A DNA stretch of 7,144 nucleotides from Pseudomonadota bacterium (GTDB taxonomy: Bacteria > Desulfobacterota > Desulfobacteria > Desulfobacterales > ETH-SRB1), in the NCBI GenBank assembly GCA_018897415.1, contig JAHIKR010000052.1, forward strand, positions 1 through 7,144. Reading direction: 5' to 3'. Under the pieces are notes generated by a model, which ran no database searches, was not told the origin of the DNA, and saw only the letters and a program-made list of their open reading frames with translations. Positions 1-5,673 of the stretch are shown piece after piece (position 1 is the stretch's first letter; every line of letters begins with the position of its first letter). Position numbers and translations under genes: made by a program.

Positions 1-1
1 C

Positions 2-262
2 GCCACGGATTTAATAAAGGCGGCCATGGATGCCGGCGCTGGAGGGGCAACAATAAGCAAATTAAAATACCGCAGTACAAAGAAATCAGAATCCAGTAAA
101 ATATCTCCGGCTCGTGAGAGCAGCGAGATGATTATCTCGGAAAATCAGATCGAAAGAGTTGTGAAAGCGCTTGAGGAAGGCGGCGCGCTGGATGAAAATA
201 CCCACGGGCAGATGTTCTACAGCCCGGTTCCTAAGGCTTATACTTATATGAAAAAAGCTTAA
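2..262 (+). CDS. C-terminal part of a P-II (GlnB)-like protein (5'-truncated by window edge)
   Basis: An open frame enters from the left edge (first codons read ATDLIKAA, then MDAGAGGATISKLKY) and ends at TAA 260-262, giving 86 visible residues. The Met at 26 is probably internal because the frame is open upstream and no ribosome site precedes it. The pattern is a helix rich in Ala/Gly followed by GAGGATI, then PARESSEMIISENQIERVV, then a Gly-rich turn and GQMFYSPVPKAYTYM. It resembles the second half of the ferredoxin-like fold of P-II proteins: a strand, a helix like that preceding the C-loop, and a final strand equivalent to GIAFVLPV in GlnB. P-II proteins are small trimeric sensors of nucleotides and 2-oxoglutarate that control nitrogen metabolism. 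The T-loop region seen here is short and lacks the usual uridylylated Tyr context, so this is a P-II-like relative rather than GlnB/GlnK. Its binding partner cannot be told from the window. Family assignment is moderate; that it is a real coding end is more certain. Confidence 0.55.
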   Translation, partial: ATDLIKAAMDAGAGGATISKLKYRSTKKSESSKISPARESSEMIISENQIERVVKALEEGGALDENTHGQMFYSPVPKAYTYMKKA

Positions 263-315
263 GGTGAGAATGGCTGAATGAAATGTTTTGTCAACCATCC
301 CCTCATCACCTGTCC

Positions 316-335
316 CCAACTGCCCACCAACTGCC
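316..335. repeat. Short tandem direct repeat CCAACTGCC x2, period 11
   Basis: CCAACTGCC occurs at 316-324 and again at 327-335 with two bases between the copies. It sits in the non-coding stretch between the P-II-like gene and the truncated ORF, just at the point where the latter stops looking like protein. The segment around 298-335 is C-rich on the plus strand, unlike its AT-rich neighbours. It could be the relic of a small dispersed repeat or insertion-sequence scar, but the window holds no second copy to prove it. Confidence 0.5.
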
Positions 336-337
336 AT

Positions 338-421
338 ATTTCGTCCACGCAGTGCGGTTAGAGTGGCAAGCCCTAAAAAGCAAATTAGCGTCAGTAATGG
401 GGGAATGCTATAATAATTCAT
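338..421 (-). pseudogene. Truncated N-terminal fragment of a membrane protein (possibly a sensor kinase), downstream of recN
   Basis: Two bases after the recN stop (TGA, complement of 424-426) an ATG (421-419) opens a leftward frame that reads MNYYSIPPLLTLICFLGLAT and ends LTALRGRN at 338. This looks like a genuine N-terminus: a short polar start, one hydrophobic span at about residues 6-22, then a basic R-G-R cluster, as in the first transmembrane helix of multi-pass sensor proteins. The 2-base spacing suggests translational coupling to recN. After residue 28 the frame stays open to 86, but it reads through the CCAACTGCC repeats and then antisense to the P-II-like gene, so that part is not native protein. 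I read this as the 5' stub of a third gene of the nadK-recN operon, cut off by a deletion or insertion near 335-340. Identity as a sensor histidine kinase is a guess; a chance ORF is possible. Confidence 0.45.
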
Positions 422-423
422 AG

Positions 424-2121
424 TCAGGTTTTAAGCATTTCACGTGCATGATCAAGAGTTGTCTTTGTAATTTCCATACCGCCCAGCATCCTGGCAATTT
501 CTTTTATGCGGTCTTTTTCGTTTAGCGGGTTGATAGAGGTGATAGTTCTGCCCCGCGAAACATTTTTTGTTATCCTGAAATGATTATCGCCGAATTTAGC
601 TATCTGTGGCAGATGTGTTATGCAGATTATCTGATGATAGCGGGCAAGTTTAGATAGCTTTCTGCCAACGGCTTCGGCTACACTTCCCCCTATTCCGGCA
701 TCCACCTCATCAAAAACAAGCGTTTCTACTGATCCTTTTTCGGCCAGTATAGCTTTTAAAGCAAGCACAACTCTTGAGAGTTCTCCTCCAGAGGCGATAC
801 TTGCCATAGGTTTAAGATCTTCTCCAACATTAGGAGCTATCAAAAAAGTTGCGTTGTCAATTCCTGTTTCACTTAAATTATTCCCTTCGACAACAAGGTG
901 GGAATCTGATTTATCGCTTGCAGGTATTGTTTGTAAAGATATCTTAAATTTTGTCTTAGACATCTGAAGCGAGGCAAGCTCTTTTTCAACTTTTTTTGAA
1001 AGTAATTTTGCAATTTGCGATCTTTTAGATGAAAGATCTAAGGCTAATTTAGATAAATTGTTGTGTAATTCCGAAAGCCTTGTTTCAGTGTCATTTATTT
1101 GATCGGAGATGTTTTCAATCCCGGAAAGTTCGTGATCTATAGTTTCAAGATGTGAAATTACCGCTTCAAGGGTTCCGCCGTATTTACGCTTCAATCTTGT
1201 GAGGATATCCAGGCGCGATTCCACCTCTTCCAGACGTTTATCATCCAATGGGATAATTTTTAGGTAAGCTCTAAGCTCCTCAGCTATATCCTCTATTCGA
1301 AAACAAGCCTCGTTCAGGTCTTTTGCTTTTGATGACAGGTCGGGATCTATTTCACTTGCCCTGTCAAGATTCTTTTTTACCTCAACAAGCCTTTCAACTA
1401 TAGCTCCGTTTGCGCTGTAAAGTTCTTCAATGCTGCTGTAGACAGCCCTGTAAAGTTCTTCACCATTTTTTAATTTTAATCTTTCCTGTTCAAGAAAGGC
1501 ATCTTCTCCAGCAGTTATAGAAGCTTCTAAAATTTCTTTTTTTTGAAATTCCAGCAAATTAATATGTTCCGCCTGCCTGTCTTTTATGTTATTAAGTTTA
1601 CGAAGTTTCTGAATCAATGGAACAATTTCATTAAAAAGCTTGTAAATTTGGGTGCGCACAGGCATCAGACTACCGAACTGGTCAATAATCATAAGTTGAA
1701 AATCTTCTTTCAAAAGACCCTGATGAGCGTGTTGTCCGGATATGCTGGCCAGATTTTCAGTTACCTGATTCAGCATCTGTATGGTTGCAAGATGTCCGTT
1801 TATGTAAATTCTGTGTTGGTCTCCGCGGGAAATAATTCTTCTTATCAATAATTCTTCAGATGCCTTGCAGCCTTGTTCATCAAGGATTTTAAAAGCTCTG
1901 CTTTCGGGAGTTATTTTAAATAATACTTCAAGTTCAGCGGCTTCAGCGTCGGTTCTAATGAGTTTTGTCGATGCTCTGCTGCCAAGTAAAAGATTAACGG
2001 CATTTATAATGATGGACTTGCCGGCTCCGGTTTCACCACTTAATATGGTTAGGCCGTCTGAAAAGCATATATGAAGATTTTCAATTATTGTAAAATTTCT
2101 AATGGAAAGTTCTTTAAGCAT
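424..2121 (-). CDS. recN: DNA repair protein RecN (SMC-like ATPase)
   Basis: RecN is a cytoplasmic SMC-like ATPase that acts with RecA in double-strand break repair by holding or bridging DNA. The 565 residues match the usual family length (about 550-570). The N-terminal half-domain starts MLKELSIRNFTIIENL and carries the Walker A motif GETGAGKS (29-36) and the family signature ISGQHAHQGLL (127-137). Residues about 160-400 form the long charged coiled-coil arm. The C-terminal half-domain has the ABC signature ASGGELSR (443-450), Walker B LVFDEVDAGIGG (468-479) and the H-loop ITHLPQIA (501-508), all intact. The start at 2121 begins exactly at the conserved N-terminus, although upstream there is no clear Shine-Dalgarno sequence. 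It lies 66 bases after nadK on the same strand and is probably co-transcribed with it. I see no recognisable LexA box in that gap, so SOS control is not evident here. Confidence 0.97.
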   Translation of the reverse strand: MLKELSIRNFTIIENLHICFSDGLTILSGETGAGKSIIINAVNLLLGSRASTKLIRTDAEAAELEVLFKITPESRAFKILDEQGCKASEELLIRRIISRGDQHRIYINGHLATIQMLNQVTENLASISGQHAHQGLLKEDFQLMIIDQFGSLMPVRTQIYKLFNEIVPLIQKLRKLNNIKDRQAEHINLLEFQKKEILEASITAGEDAFLEQERLKLKNGEELYRAVYSSIEELYSANGAIVERLVEVKKNLDRASEIDPDLSSKAKDLNEACFRIEDIAEELRAYLKIIPLDDKRLEEVESRLDILTRLKRKYGGTLEAVISHLETIDHELSGIENISDQINDTETRLSELHNNLSKLALDLSSKRSQIAKLLSKKVEKELASLQMSKTKFKISLQTIPASDKSDSHLVVEGNNLSETGIDNATFLIAPNVGEDLKPMASIASGGELSRVVLALKAILAEKGSVETLVFDEVDAGIGGSVAEAVGRKLSKLARYHQIICITHLPQIAKFGDNHFRITKNVSRGRTITSINPLNEKDRIKEIARMLGGMEITKTTLDHAREMLKT

Positions 2122-2187
2122 AGAGATGCATTCAAATAAGGATTGTTATAATTGCCGGGCCTGTCTTTCTAAGCCATATTTCACAAG

Positions 2188-3039
2188 CTAAACACGACCG
2201 CCGCTCCATCGTAATTTAGTTTTTAAAACATCAAAATAGGATTTGCCCGTCAGAGTTATCATACTGATAGAATGGGGACCTTTTTTTACAATAATAGTAT
2301 CTCTCTCATTTATCTCGAGACCCGCTTGACCGTCAAAAGTAAGCATAACGTCTGACGACTTTTCTTCAAGCATGATTTTTATGGACATTGATTCAGGAAC
2401 TATTAAAGGTCGTATTGTTAGAGTAAATGGACAAATAGGCGTCATTATTATTCCTTTTACCTCTGGATGTATAATAGGCCCTCCGGCAGCAAGCGAATAG
2501 GCTGTAGAGCCGGTTGGGGTTGCCACGATAAGACCGTCAGCACTATAAGTAGTCAAATAGTGGTCATCTATATATGTCTTTATATGTGCCAGCCTGGCAA
2601 GAGCTCCCCTGTTAATAACTATATCGTTCAGGACAGTTTCGCGGGCGATTTCTTTTCCTTCTCTAAAAATCTTTACAAGAAGGCGTATCCTGGGTTTTGT
2701 GGTAAAATTTCCATCCAAAATGGATTCAGCCACAGCAAACAGGCTTTCTTCTGTAATTTCTGATAGAAAACCTATTTCGCCAAACTTTACGCCGAGGATG
2801 GGAATGTCTTGCTCTCCTATCCAGCAGACAGCGCTTAAAAAAGTTCCATCACCACCAAGAACGAAAATACAAGAAAGATCCGGTGGTGCAGAAGATTCGC
2901 CTTGGATCGAAAATTTTCGAGGAGGAGAAGTTTCTTTCCTTACAACATCTATGCCTTTTGACCTCAGCCAGTTTTCAAGTTCATCGGCCTTTTTTCCGGC
3001 CTTTGCATCCGCCTTTACAACTATTCCTATTCTTTTCAA
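2188..3039 (-). CDS. nadK: NAD kinase (ATP-NAD+ kinase), TTG start preferred
   Basis: NadK phosphorylates the 2'-hydroxyl of the adenosine ribose of NAD+ to make NADP+, the only known route to NADP, in the cytosol. From the TTG at 3039-3037 the protein is 283 residues and begins (L/M)KRIGIVVKADAKAGKKA, the normal family start. Motifs in this numbering are GGDGT (62-66, ATP/NAD binding), GVKFGEIGFLSE (about 83-94), NDIVINRG (138-145), the catalytic-site loop DGLIVATPTGSTAY (168-181) and the late FDGQ (235-238). In the second motif many homologues have Asn where this protein has Lys (GVN versus GVK); I infer no loss of function. An in-frame ATG at 3102 would add 21 residues (MFIIKYSS...), but it has no ribosome site and the extension is not family-like. 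The gene is leftward, followed by recN, and divergent from livK. Confidence 0.95.
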   Translation of the reverse strand: MKRIGIVVKADAKAGKKADELENWLRSKGIDVVRKETSPPRKFSIQGESSAPPDLSCIFVLGGDGTFLSAVCWIGEQDIPILGVKFGEIGFLSEITEESLFAVAESILDGNFTTKPRIRLLVKIFREGKEIARETVLNDIVINRGALARLAHIKTYIDDHYLTTYSADGLIVATPTGSTAYSLAAGGPIIHPEVKGIIMTPICPFTLTIRPLIVPESMSIKIMLEEKSSDVMLTFDGQAGLEINERDTIIVKKGPHSISMITLTGKSYFDVLKTKLRWSGGRV

Positions 3040-3051
3040 AATAAGTTTTAA

Positions 3052-3057
3052 CTCCTT
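3052..3057 (-). promoter_or_regulatory. Shine-Dalgarno AAGGAG deciding the nadK TTG start
   Basis: On the minus strand AAGGAG (complement of 3052-3057) lies 12 bases before the TTG at 3039. In the longer ATG reading this hexamer would be codons for Lys-Glu inside an unlikely N-terminal extension. The ATG at 3102 has no purine-rich tract in front of it. The spacing is a little longer than the typical 5-9 bases, so the call is likely rather than certain. Confidence 0.6.
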
Positions 3058-3124
3058 ATAATTTGTTTTGGTGCGAAAACTCGAGTATTTTATTATAAAC
3101 ATATTGATGAAACGGCAAGAAATT

Positions 3125-3151
3125 TTTATAAATTGTTTTATCTTGACTCAA
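3125..3151 (-). promoter_or_regulatory. Candidate sigma70-type promoter for nadK-recN
   Basis: On the minus strand TTGAGT (complement of 3146-3151) is followed after 15 bases by TATAAA (complement of 3125-3130). The boxes are good but the spacer is shorter than the ideal 17. Transcription would start near 3118, about 80 bases before the TTG start of nadK and also upstream of the alternative ATG. The -35 box overlaps that of the divergent livK promoter. The region is very AT-rich, so a chance match is possible. Confidence 0.35.
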
Positions 3152-3171
3152 TACGGCCATATTATTATAAA
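3143..3171 (+). promoter_or_regulatory. Probable sigma70-type promoter of livKHM
   Basis: TTGACT (3143-3148) and TATAAA (3166-3171) each match the consensus at five of six positions and are separated by an ideal 17 bases. A start near 3178 would leave an untranslated leader of about 65 bases before livK. The leader contains the 8-mer CTGTGTTT twice (3193-3200 and 3209-3216). AGGGA at 3231-3235, nine bases before the livK ATG, is the likely ribosome binding site. No rho-independent attenuator is apparent in the leader. Confidence 0.6.
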
Positions 3172-3244
3172 AAAACTTGGTTTTTAGTCGATCTGTGTTT
3201 GTAACCAGCTGTGTTTATTTATATTAATTTAGGGACAAATTGTT

Positions 3245-4405
3245 ATGAAGTGTAGTTTTGGAAAACAGCTTATTTCCTTAGTTGTAGTTATGTTGTACGG
3301 GTTCTTTTTTATCTCATGTGGTGAATCTGAAAGCACTTCTGATTCTTCTCAAAAATCCGCTGCAAATATCAAGCTTGGTGTTGCGGGAGCGCACAGCGGA
3401 GATCTGGCATCTTACGGTGTTCCTTCTGTAAGAGCGGCAGAGCTGGTGGTTCGGAATATTAATGCAAAGGGTGGAATTCTCGGGAGAAAGGTTGAATTGT
3501 TGGTTGAAGACGATGTCTGCAAACCGGAAATAGCCACCAATACAGCCACCAAGCTGGTTACAGAAGGCGTTGACATTGTTTTAGGTCATATATGCAGCGG
3601 TGCCACAAAGGCGGCTCTTGGCATTTATAAGGATTCAAAGATAATTATCATGTCTCCCTCTTGCACCAATCCTGCGCTTACACAGAGCGGCGACTATCCT
3701 AATTTTTTCCGAACCATTGCTTCAGATGATGCACAGGCAAGACTTGAAGTTAATTTTGCAATAGATGTTTTAAAGGTTAGAAAAATTGCTGTTCTCCACG
3801 ACAAGGGCGATTATGGAAAGGGACTTGCTGAGTGTGCGAAAAAATATTTGGAAGCTTCAGATAAAGCAGAAATAGTATTGTACGAAGGCATTACTCCAGG
3901 CGCTGTTGATTATTCTGCTGTTGTTCAGAAAATAAAGCATTCGGGAGCCGAAGCAGTTATCTTTGGCGGATATCATCCTGAAGCATCAAAAATAATCAGC
4001 CAGATGCGGAAAAAAGGCATGGAAGCCGTATTTATTTCAGACGATGGCGTTAAAGATAATACGTTTATAAAAGTTGCAGGAGAATATGCAGAAGGAGTAT
4101 ATGCTACAGGGCCGCTTGATACATCCAATAATCCAATGGCCATTGCTGCAATTGAGGCTCACAGAAATACTTATGGATCAGAACCGGGCGCTTTTTTTCT
4201 TAATGCTTATTCAGCCTCTCTGGCGCTGCTAAATGCAATTGAGAGGGCGGGTTCTACAGATTATGATGCTGTATCAAAAGTACTTAGAACCGAATATGTG
4301 GATACACCACTTGGAAAAATTAGCTTTGATGAACGTGGCGATGCGATCGGAGTAGGTTTTTGCATGTATCAGGTACAAAACGGAGTTTATGTTGAAGTAA
4401 AATAG
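3245..4405 (+). CDS. livK: Branched-chain amino acid ABC transporter, substrate-binding lipoprotein (LivK/LivJ family)
   Basis: This is the ligand-capturing subunit of a HAAT-family importer for Leu/Ile/Val, delivering substrate to the LivHM channel. The protein has 386 residues. A basic start and hydrophobic stretch end in F-I-S-C with Cys25, then a Ser/Thr-rich linker (26-40), so it is probably a lipoprotein anchored by a lipidated Cys rather than the free periplasmic form of E. coli. The mature type-I binding-protein fold begins IKLGVAGAHSGDLASYG (42-58) and closely parallels E. coli LivJ: EDDVCKPE (88-95), GHICSGAT (114-121), LHDKGDYGKGLA (184-195), the hinge GGYHPE (241-246) and DTPLGKISFDERGD (353-366). 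Cys92 and Cys117 match the disulfide pair of LivJ. The GHICS and GGYHPE segments shape the pocket for the amino acid's carboxyl and amino groups, favouring a true branched-chain ligand, although this family also includes amide and urea binders. The stop lies 6 bases before livH. Confidence 0.93.
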   Translation: MKCSFGKQLISLVVVMLYGFFFISCGESESTSDSSQKSAANIKLGVAGAHSGDLASYGVPSVRAAELVVRNINAKGGILGRKVELLVEDDVCKPEIATNTATKLVTEGVDIVLGHICSGATKAALGIYKDSKIIIMSPSCTNPALTQSGDYPNFFRTIASDDAQARLEVNFAIDVLKVRKIAVLHDKGDYGKGLAECAKKYLEASDKAEIVLYEGITPGAVDYSAVVQKIKHSGAEAVIFGGYHPEASKIISQMRKKGMEAVFISDDGVKDNTFIKVAGEYAEGVYATGPLDTSNNPMAIAAIEAHRNTYGSEPGAFFLNAYSASLALLNAIERAGSTDYDAVSKVLRTEYVDTPLGKISFDERGDAIGVGFCMYQVQNGVYVEVK

Positions 4406-4411
4406 GTCTAA

Positions 4412-5314
4412 ATGGAATATTTTCTTGAACTTATTCTTGGAGGGCTGACTCGAGGGAGTATATATGCCCTTATTGCCCTTGGCTACACCATGGTATATGG
4501 CATTATAGAATTGATCAATTTTGCACATGGTGAAGTTTATATGATAGGGGCATTTACCGCTCTTATTTTTACAAGTGTTCTGACATTACTGGGTTTTAAC
4601 GAGATTGCAGTAATTGTACTGGCATCTCTGTTGGCCGTGATATATTCTTCGGCTTATGGTTATACCGTTGAAAAGATAGCTTACAAGCCACTTCGCCATG
4701 CTCAGCGGCTTTCGCCACTTATAAGCGCAATCGGCATGTCAATTTTTCTTCAAAATTATGTACTGTTGGCTCAAACATCGGATTTTCTTCCCTTCCCCAA
4801 CCTTATTCCTGAATTTGAATTTATAAAGCCATACAGGCATATTATTAGTTCACCGGAGATAGTCATTCTGATTACTACCTCGACAGCTATGGTTTTACTG
4901 ACTTTTCTGATCAAGTTTACCAGGATAGGCAAGGCTATGCGCGCAACAGCTCAGGACAGGAATATGGCCATGCTGGTAGGGGTAAATGTTGATCGAGTAA
5001 TTTCTATAACATTTATAATTGGCTCCGCTTTAGCCGCACTGGGCGGAGTCCTAATTGCCTCCCATGTTGGTCAGATAAATTTTTATATTGGTTTTATCGC
5101 AGGAATAAAAGCATTCACTGCTGCCGTGCTTGGCGGAATAGGCAGTATCCCCGGCGCTGTTTTAGGCGCACTTGTTCTCGGTCTGACAGAAAGTTTTGCA
5201 ACGGGCTACGTTTCAAGCGATTATGAAGATGTTTTTGCTTTTGGATTACTTGTACTGATTCTTATATTCAGGCCGGCGGGTATTCTTGGGCGGGCTGCAG
5301 CGCAAAAAGTATAA
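4412..5314 (+). CDS. livH: Branched-chain amino acid ABC transporter permease LivH
   Basis: This is one of the two inner-membrane subunits that form the translocation channel with LivM. The 300 residues are close to E. coli LivH (308). The N-terminus GGLTRGSIYALIALGYTMVY (10-29) and NFAHGEVYMIGAF (36-48) are hallmark LivH sequences. About eight hydrophobic spans follow, roughly at 7-28, 42-60, 66-84, 102-120, 148-168, 195-216, 228-258 and 273-287. The cytoplasmic coupling region GKAMRATAQDRNMAMLVGV (173-191) is the EAA-like loop that docks on the ATPase subunits, followed by GGIGSIPGAVLGAL (241-254) and the family C-terminus RPAGILGRAAAQKV. It starts 6 bases after livK, with AGG of the preceding stop region as a weak ribosome site, so it is probably translationally coupled. 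The stop TAA (5312-5314) lies at the edge of the mobile element; the two A's belong to the putative AATT duplication, so the insertion left the protein intact. Confidence 0.96.
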   Translation: MEYFLELILGGLTRGSIYALIALGYTMVYGIIELINFAHGEVYMIGAFTALIFTSVLTLLGFNEIAVIVLASLLAVIYSSAYGYTVEKIAYKPLRHAQRLSPLISAIGMSIFLQNYVLLAQTSDFLPFPNLIPEFEFIKPYRHIISSPEIVILITTSTAMVLLTFLIKFTRIGKAMRATAQDRNMAMLVGVNVDRVISITFIIGSALAALGGVLIASHVGQINFYIGFIAGIKAFTAAVLGGIGSIPGAVLGALVLGLTESFATGYVSSDYEDVFAFGLLVLILIFRPAGILGRAAAQKV

Positions 5315-5333
5315 TTACTCAAGTTTCGCACCC
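5311..5333 (+). repeat. Left terminal inverted repeat (including flanking AT bases)
   Basis: These 23 bases match the reverse complement of 5635-5657 without a mismatch. The inner 17 are the element's own terminus, and the outer six (ATAATT) include the likely target duplication. Base 5310 no longer pairs with 5658. Confidence 0.85.
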
Positions 5334-5360
5334 ACTAATTCCTATGGGCATTCTATGGCA

Positions 5361-5388
5361 GGGCAGGTATTAGATAGTTTTTTTAAAA
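5361..5388 (+). repeat. Left inner inverted repeat
   Basis: Twenty-eight bases beginning GGGCAGGTATTAGATAG, followed by seven T and four A, are a perfect reverse complement of 5582-5609. Similarity continues inward with small indels (AGCAAAAT on both sides). Between outer and inner repeats the left arm has 27 bases and the right arm 25 that are largely different, so the two arms diverged or were replaced there. Confidence 0.85.
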
Positions 5389-5509
5389 GAGCAAAATAAT
5401 ATGATTGATATTCTAAACCACTATACCTTGGGATTTGACCAGGACAGGCACATAGAAGGTTTTTCGCCAGGGATAAAATGCCGTGCATGTCTCGCTCCTT
5501 ACAAACTGA

Positions 5510-5545
5510 CCTGCCCGCAATGCTTCGCAACGCGAGGCGGGCGGG
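5510..5545. repeat. GC-rich hairpin inside the mobile element
   Basis: CCTGCCCGC (5510-5518) can pair with GCGGGCGGG (5537-5545), giving nine pairs with one G-T wobble around an 18-base loop. The loop itself holds TGC-TTC-GCA (5521-5529). It is far more GC-rich than the rest of the element and could be a separate small repeat captured by it. No T tract follows, so it is not a standard terminator. Confidence 0.55.
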
Positions 5546-5581
5546 GTGCCGTTGCCAAAGTCAGAGTGAACATATTTTGCT

Positions 5582-5609
5582 TTTTAAAAAAACTATCTAA
5601 TACCTGCCC
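5582..5609 (-). repeat. Right inner inverted repeat
   Basis: This is the exact reverse complement of 5361-5388. On the plus strand it reads from TTTTAAAAAAACTATC to CCTGCCC. Together with the outer pair it makes the ends of any transcript across this region self-complementary. Confidence 0.85.
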
Positions 5610-5634
5610 CCTTAAAGCTTTTGCTGCATAGAGG

Positions 5635-5657
5635 GGGTGCGAAACTTGAGTAATTAT
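5635..5657 (-). repeat. Right terminal inverted repeat (including flanking AT bases)
   Basis: This is the reverse complement of 5311-5333, all 23 positions matching. It ends 16 bases before the livM start codon at 5674, so the livM ribosome-binding region lies just outside the element. Confidence 0.85.
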
Positions 5658-5673
5658 TAATTGGATCTAAACA

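Larger units (their letters stand above)
5317..5651. mobile_element. MITE-like non-autonomous element (about 335 bp) inserted between livH and livM
   Basis: The segment starts ACTCAAGTTTCGCACCC (5317-5333) and ends with its exact reverse complement (5635-5651). AATT lies directly outside each end (5313-5316 and 5652-5655), consistent with a 4-bp target duplication; because AATT is palindromic, TA or TAATTA duplications are equally readable. A second inner inverted pair of 28 bases is present at 5361-5388 and 5582-5609. The centre (about 5401-5573) is unpaired apart from a GC-rich hairpin. No credible gene lies inside; two short opposite frames are by-products of the symmetry. This is the architecture of a miniature inverted-repeat element mobilised in trans by a related transposase. 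The family is unknown to me; AT-rich targets of 4-6 bp are seen with several DDE transposase groups, so I do not assign one. Removing the element with one AATT copy would place the livH stop about 25 bases from livM, as expected for an intact operon. Confidence 0.8.

Noticed and set aside
86..421. A 111-residue leftward open frame read as one intact protein
   Set aside because: Only the first 28 residues look like protein. The rest crosses a tandem repeat and runs antisense to the P-II-like coding region, so I list only a truncated fragment.
1543..3061. Rightward open frames opposite recN and nadK
   Set aside because: They are shadows of strongly supported genes on the other strand and show no family features or ribosome sites.
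5510..5545. Terminator or riboswitch in the livH-livM gap
   Set aside because: The hairpin lacks a T tract and lies inside a symmetric mobile element; no known riboswitch core is recognisable.
5342..5631. Two small frames inside the element (62 residues minus, 76 residues plus), both ending with LKKLSNTCP-like sequence
   Set aside because: The shared ending is produced by the inner inverted repeat read from both sides. There are no ribosome sites and no recognisable domain.
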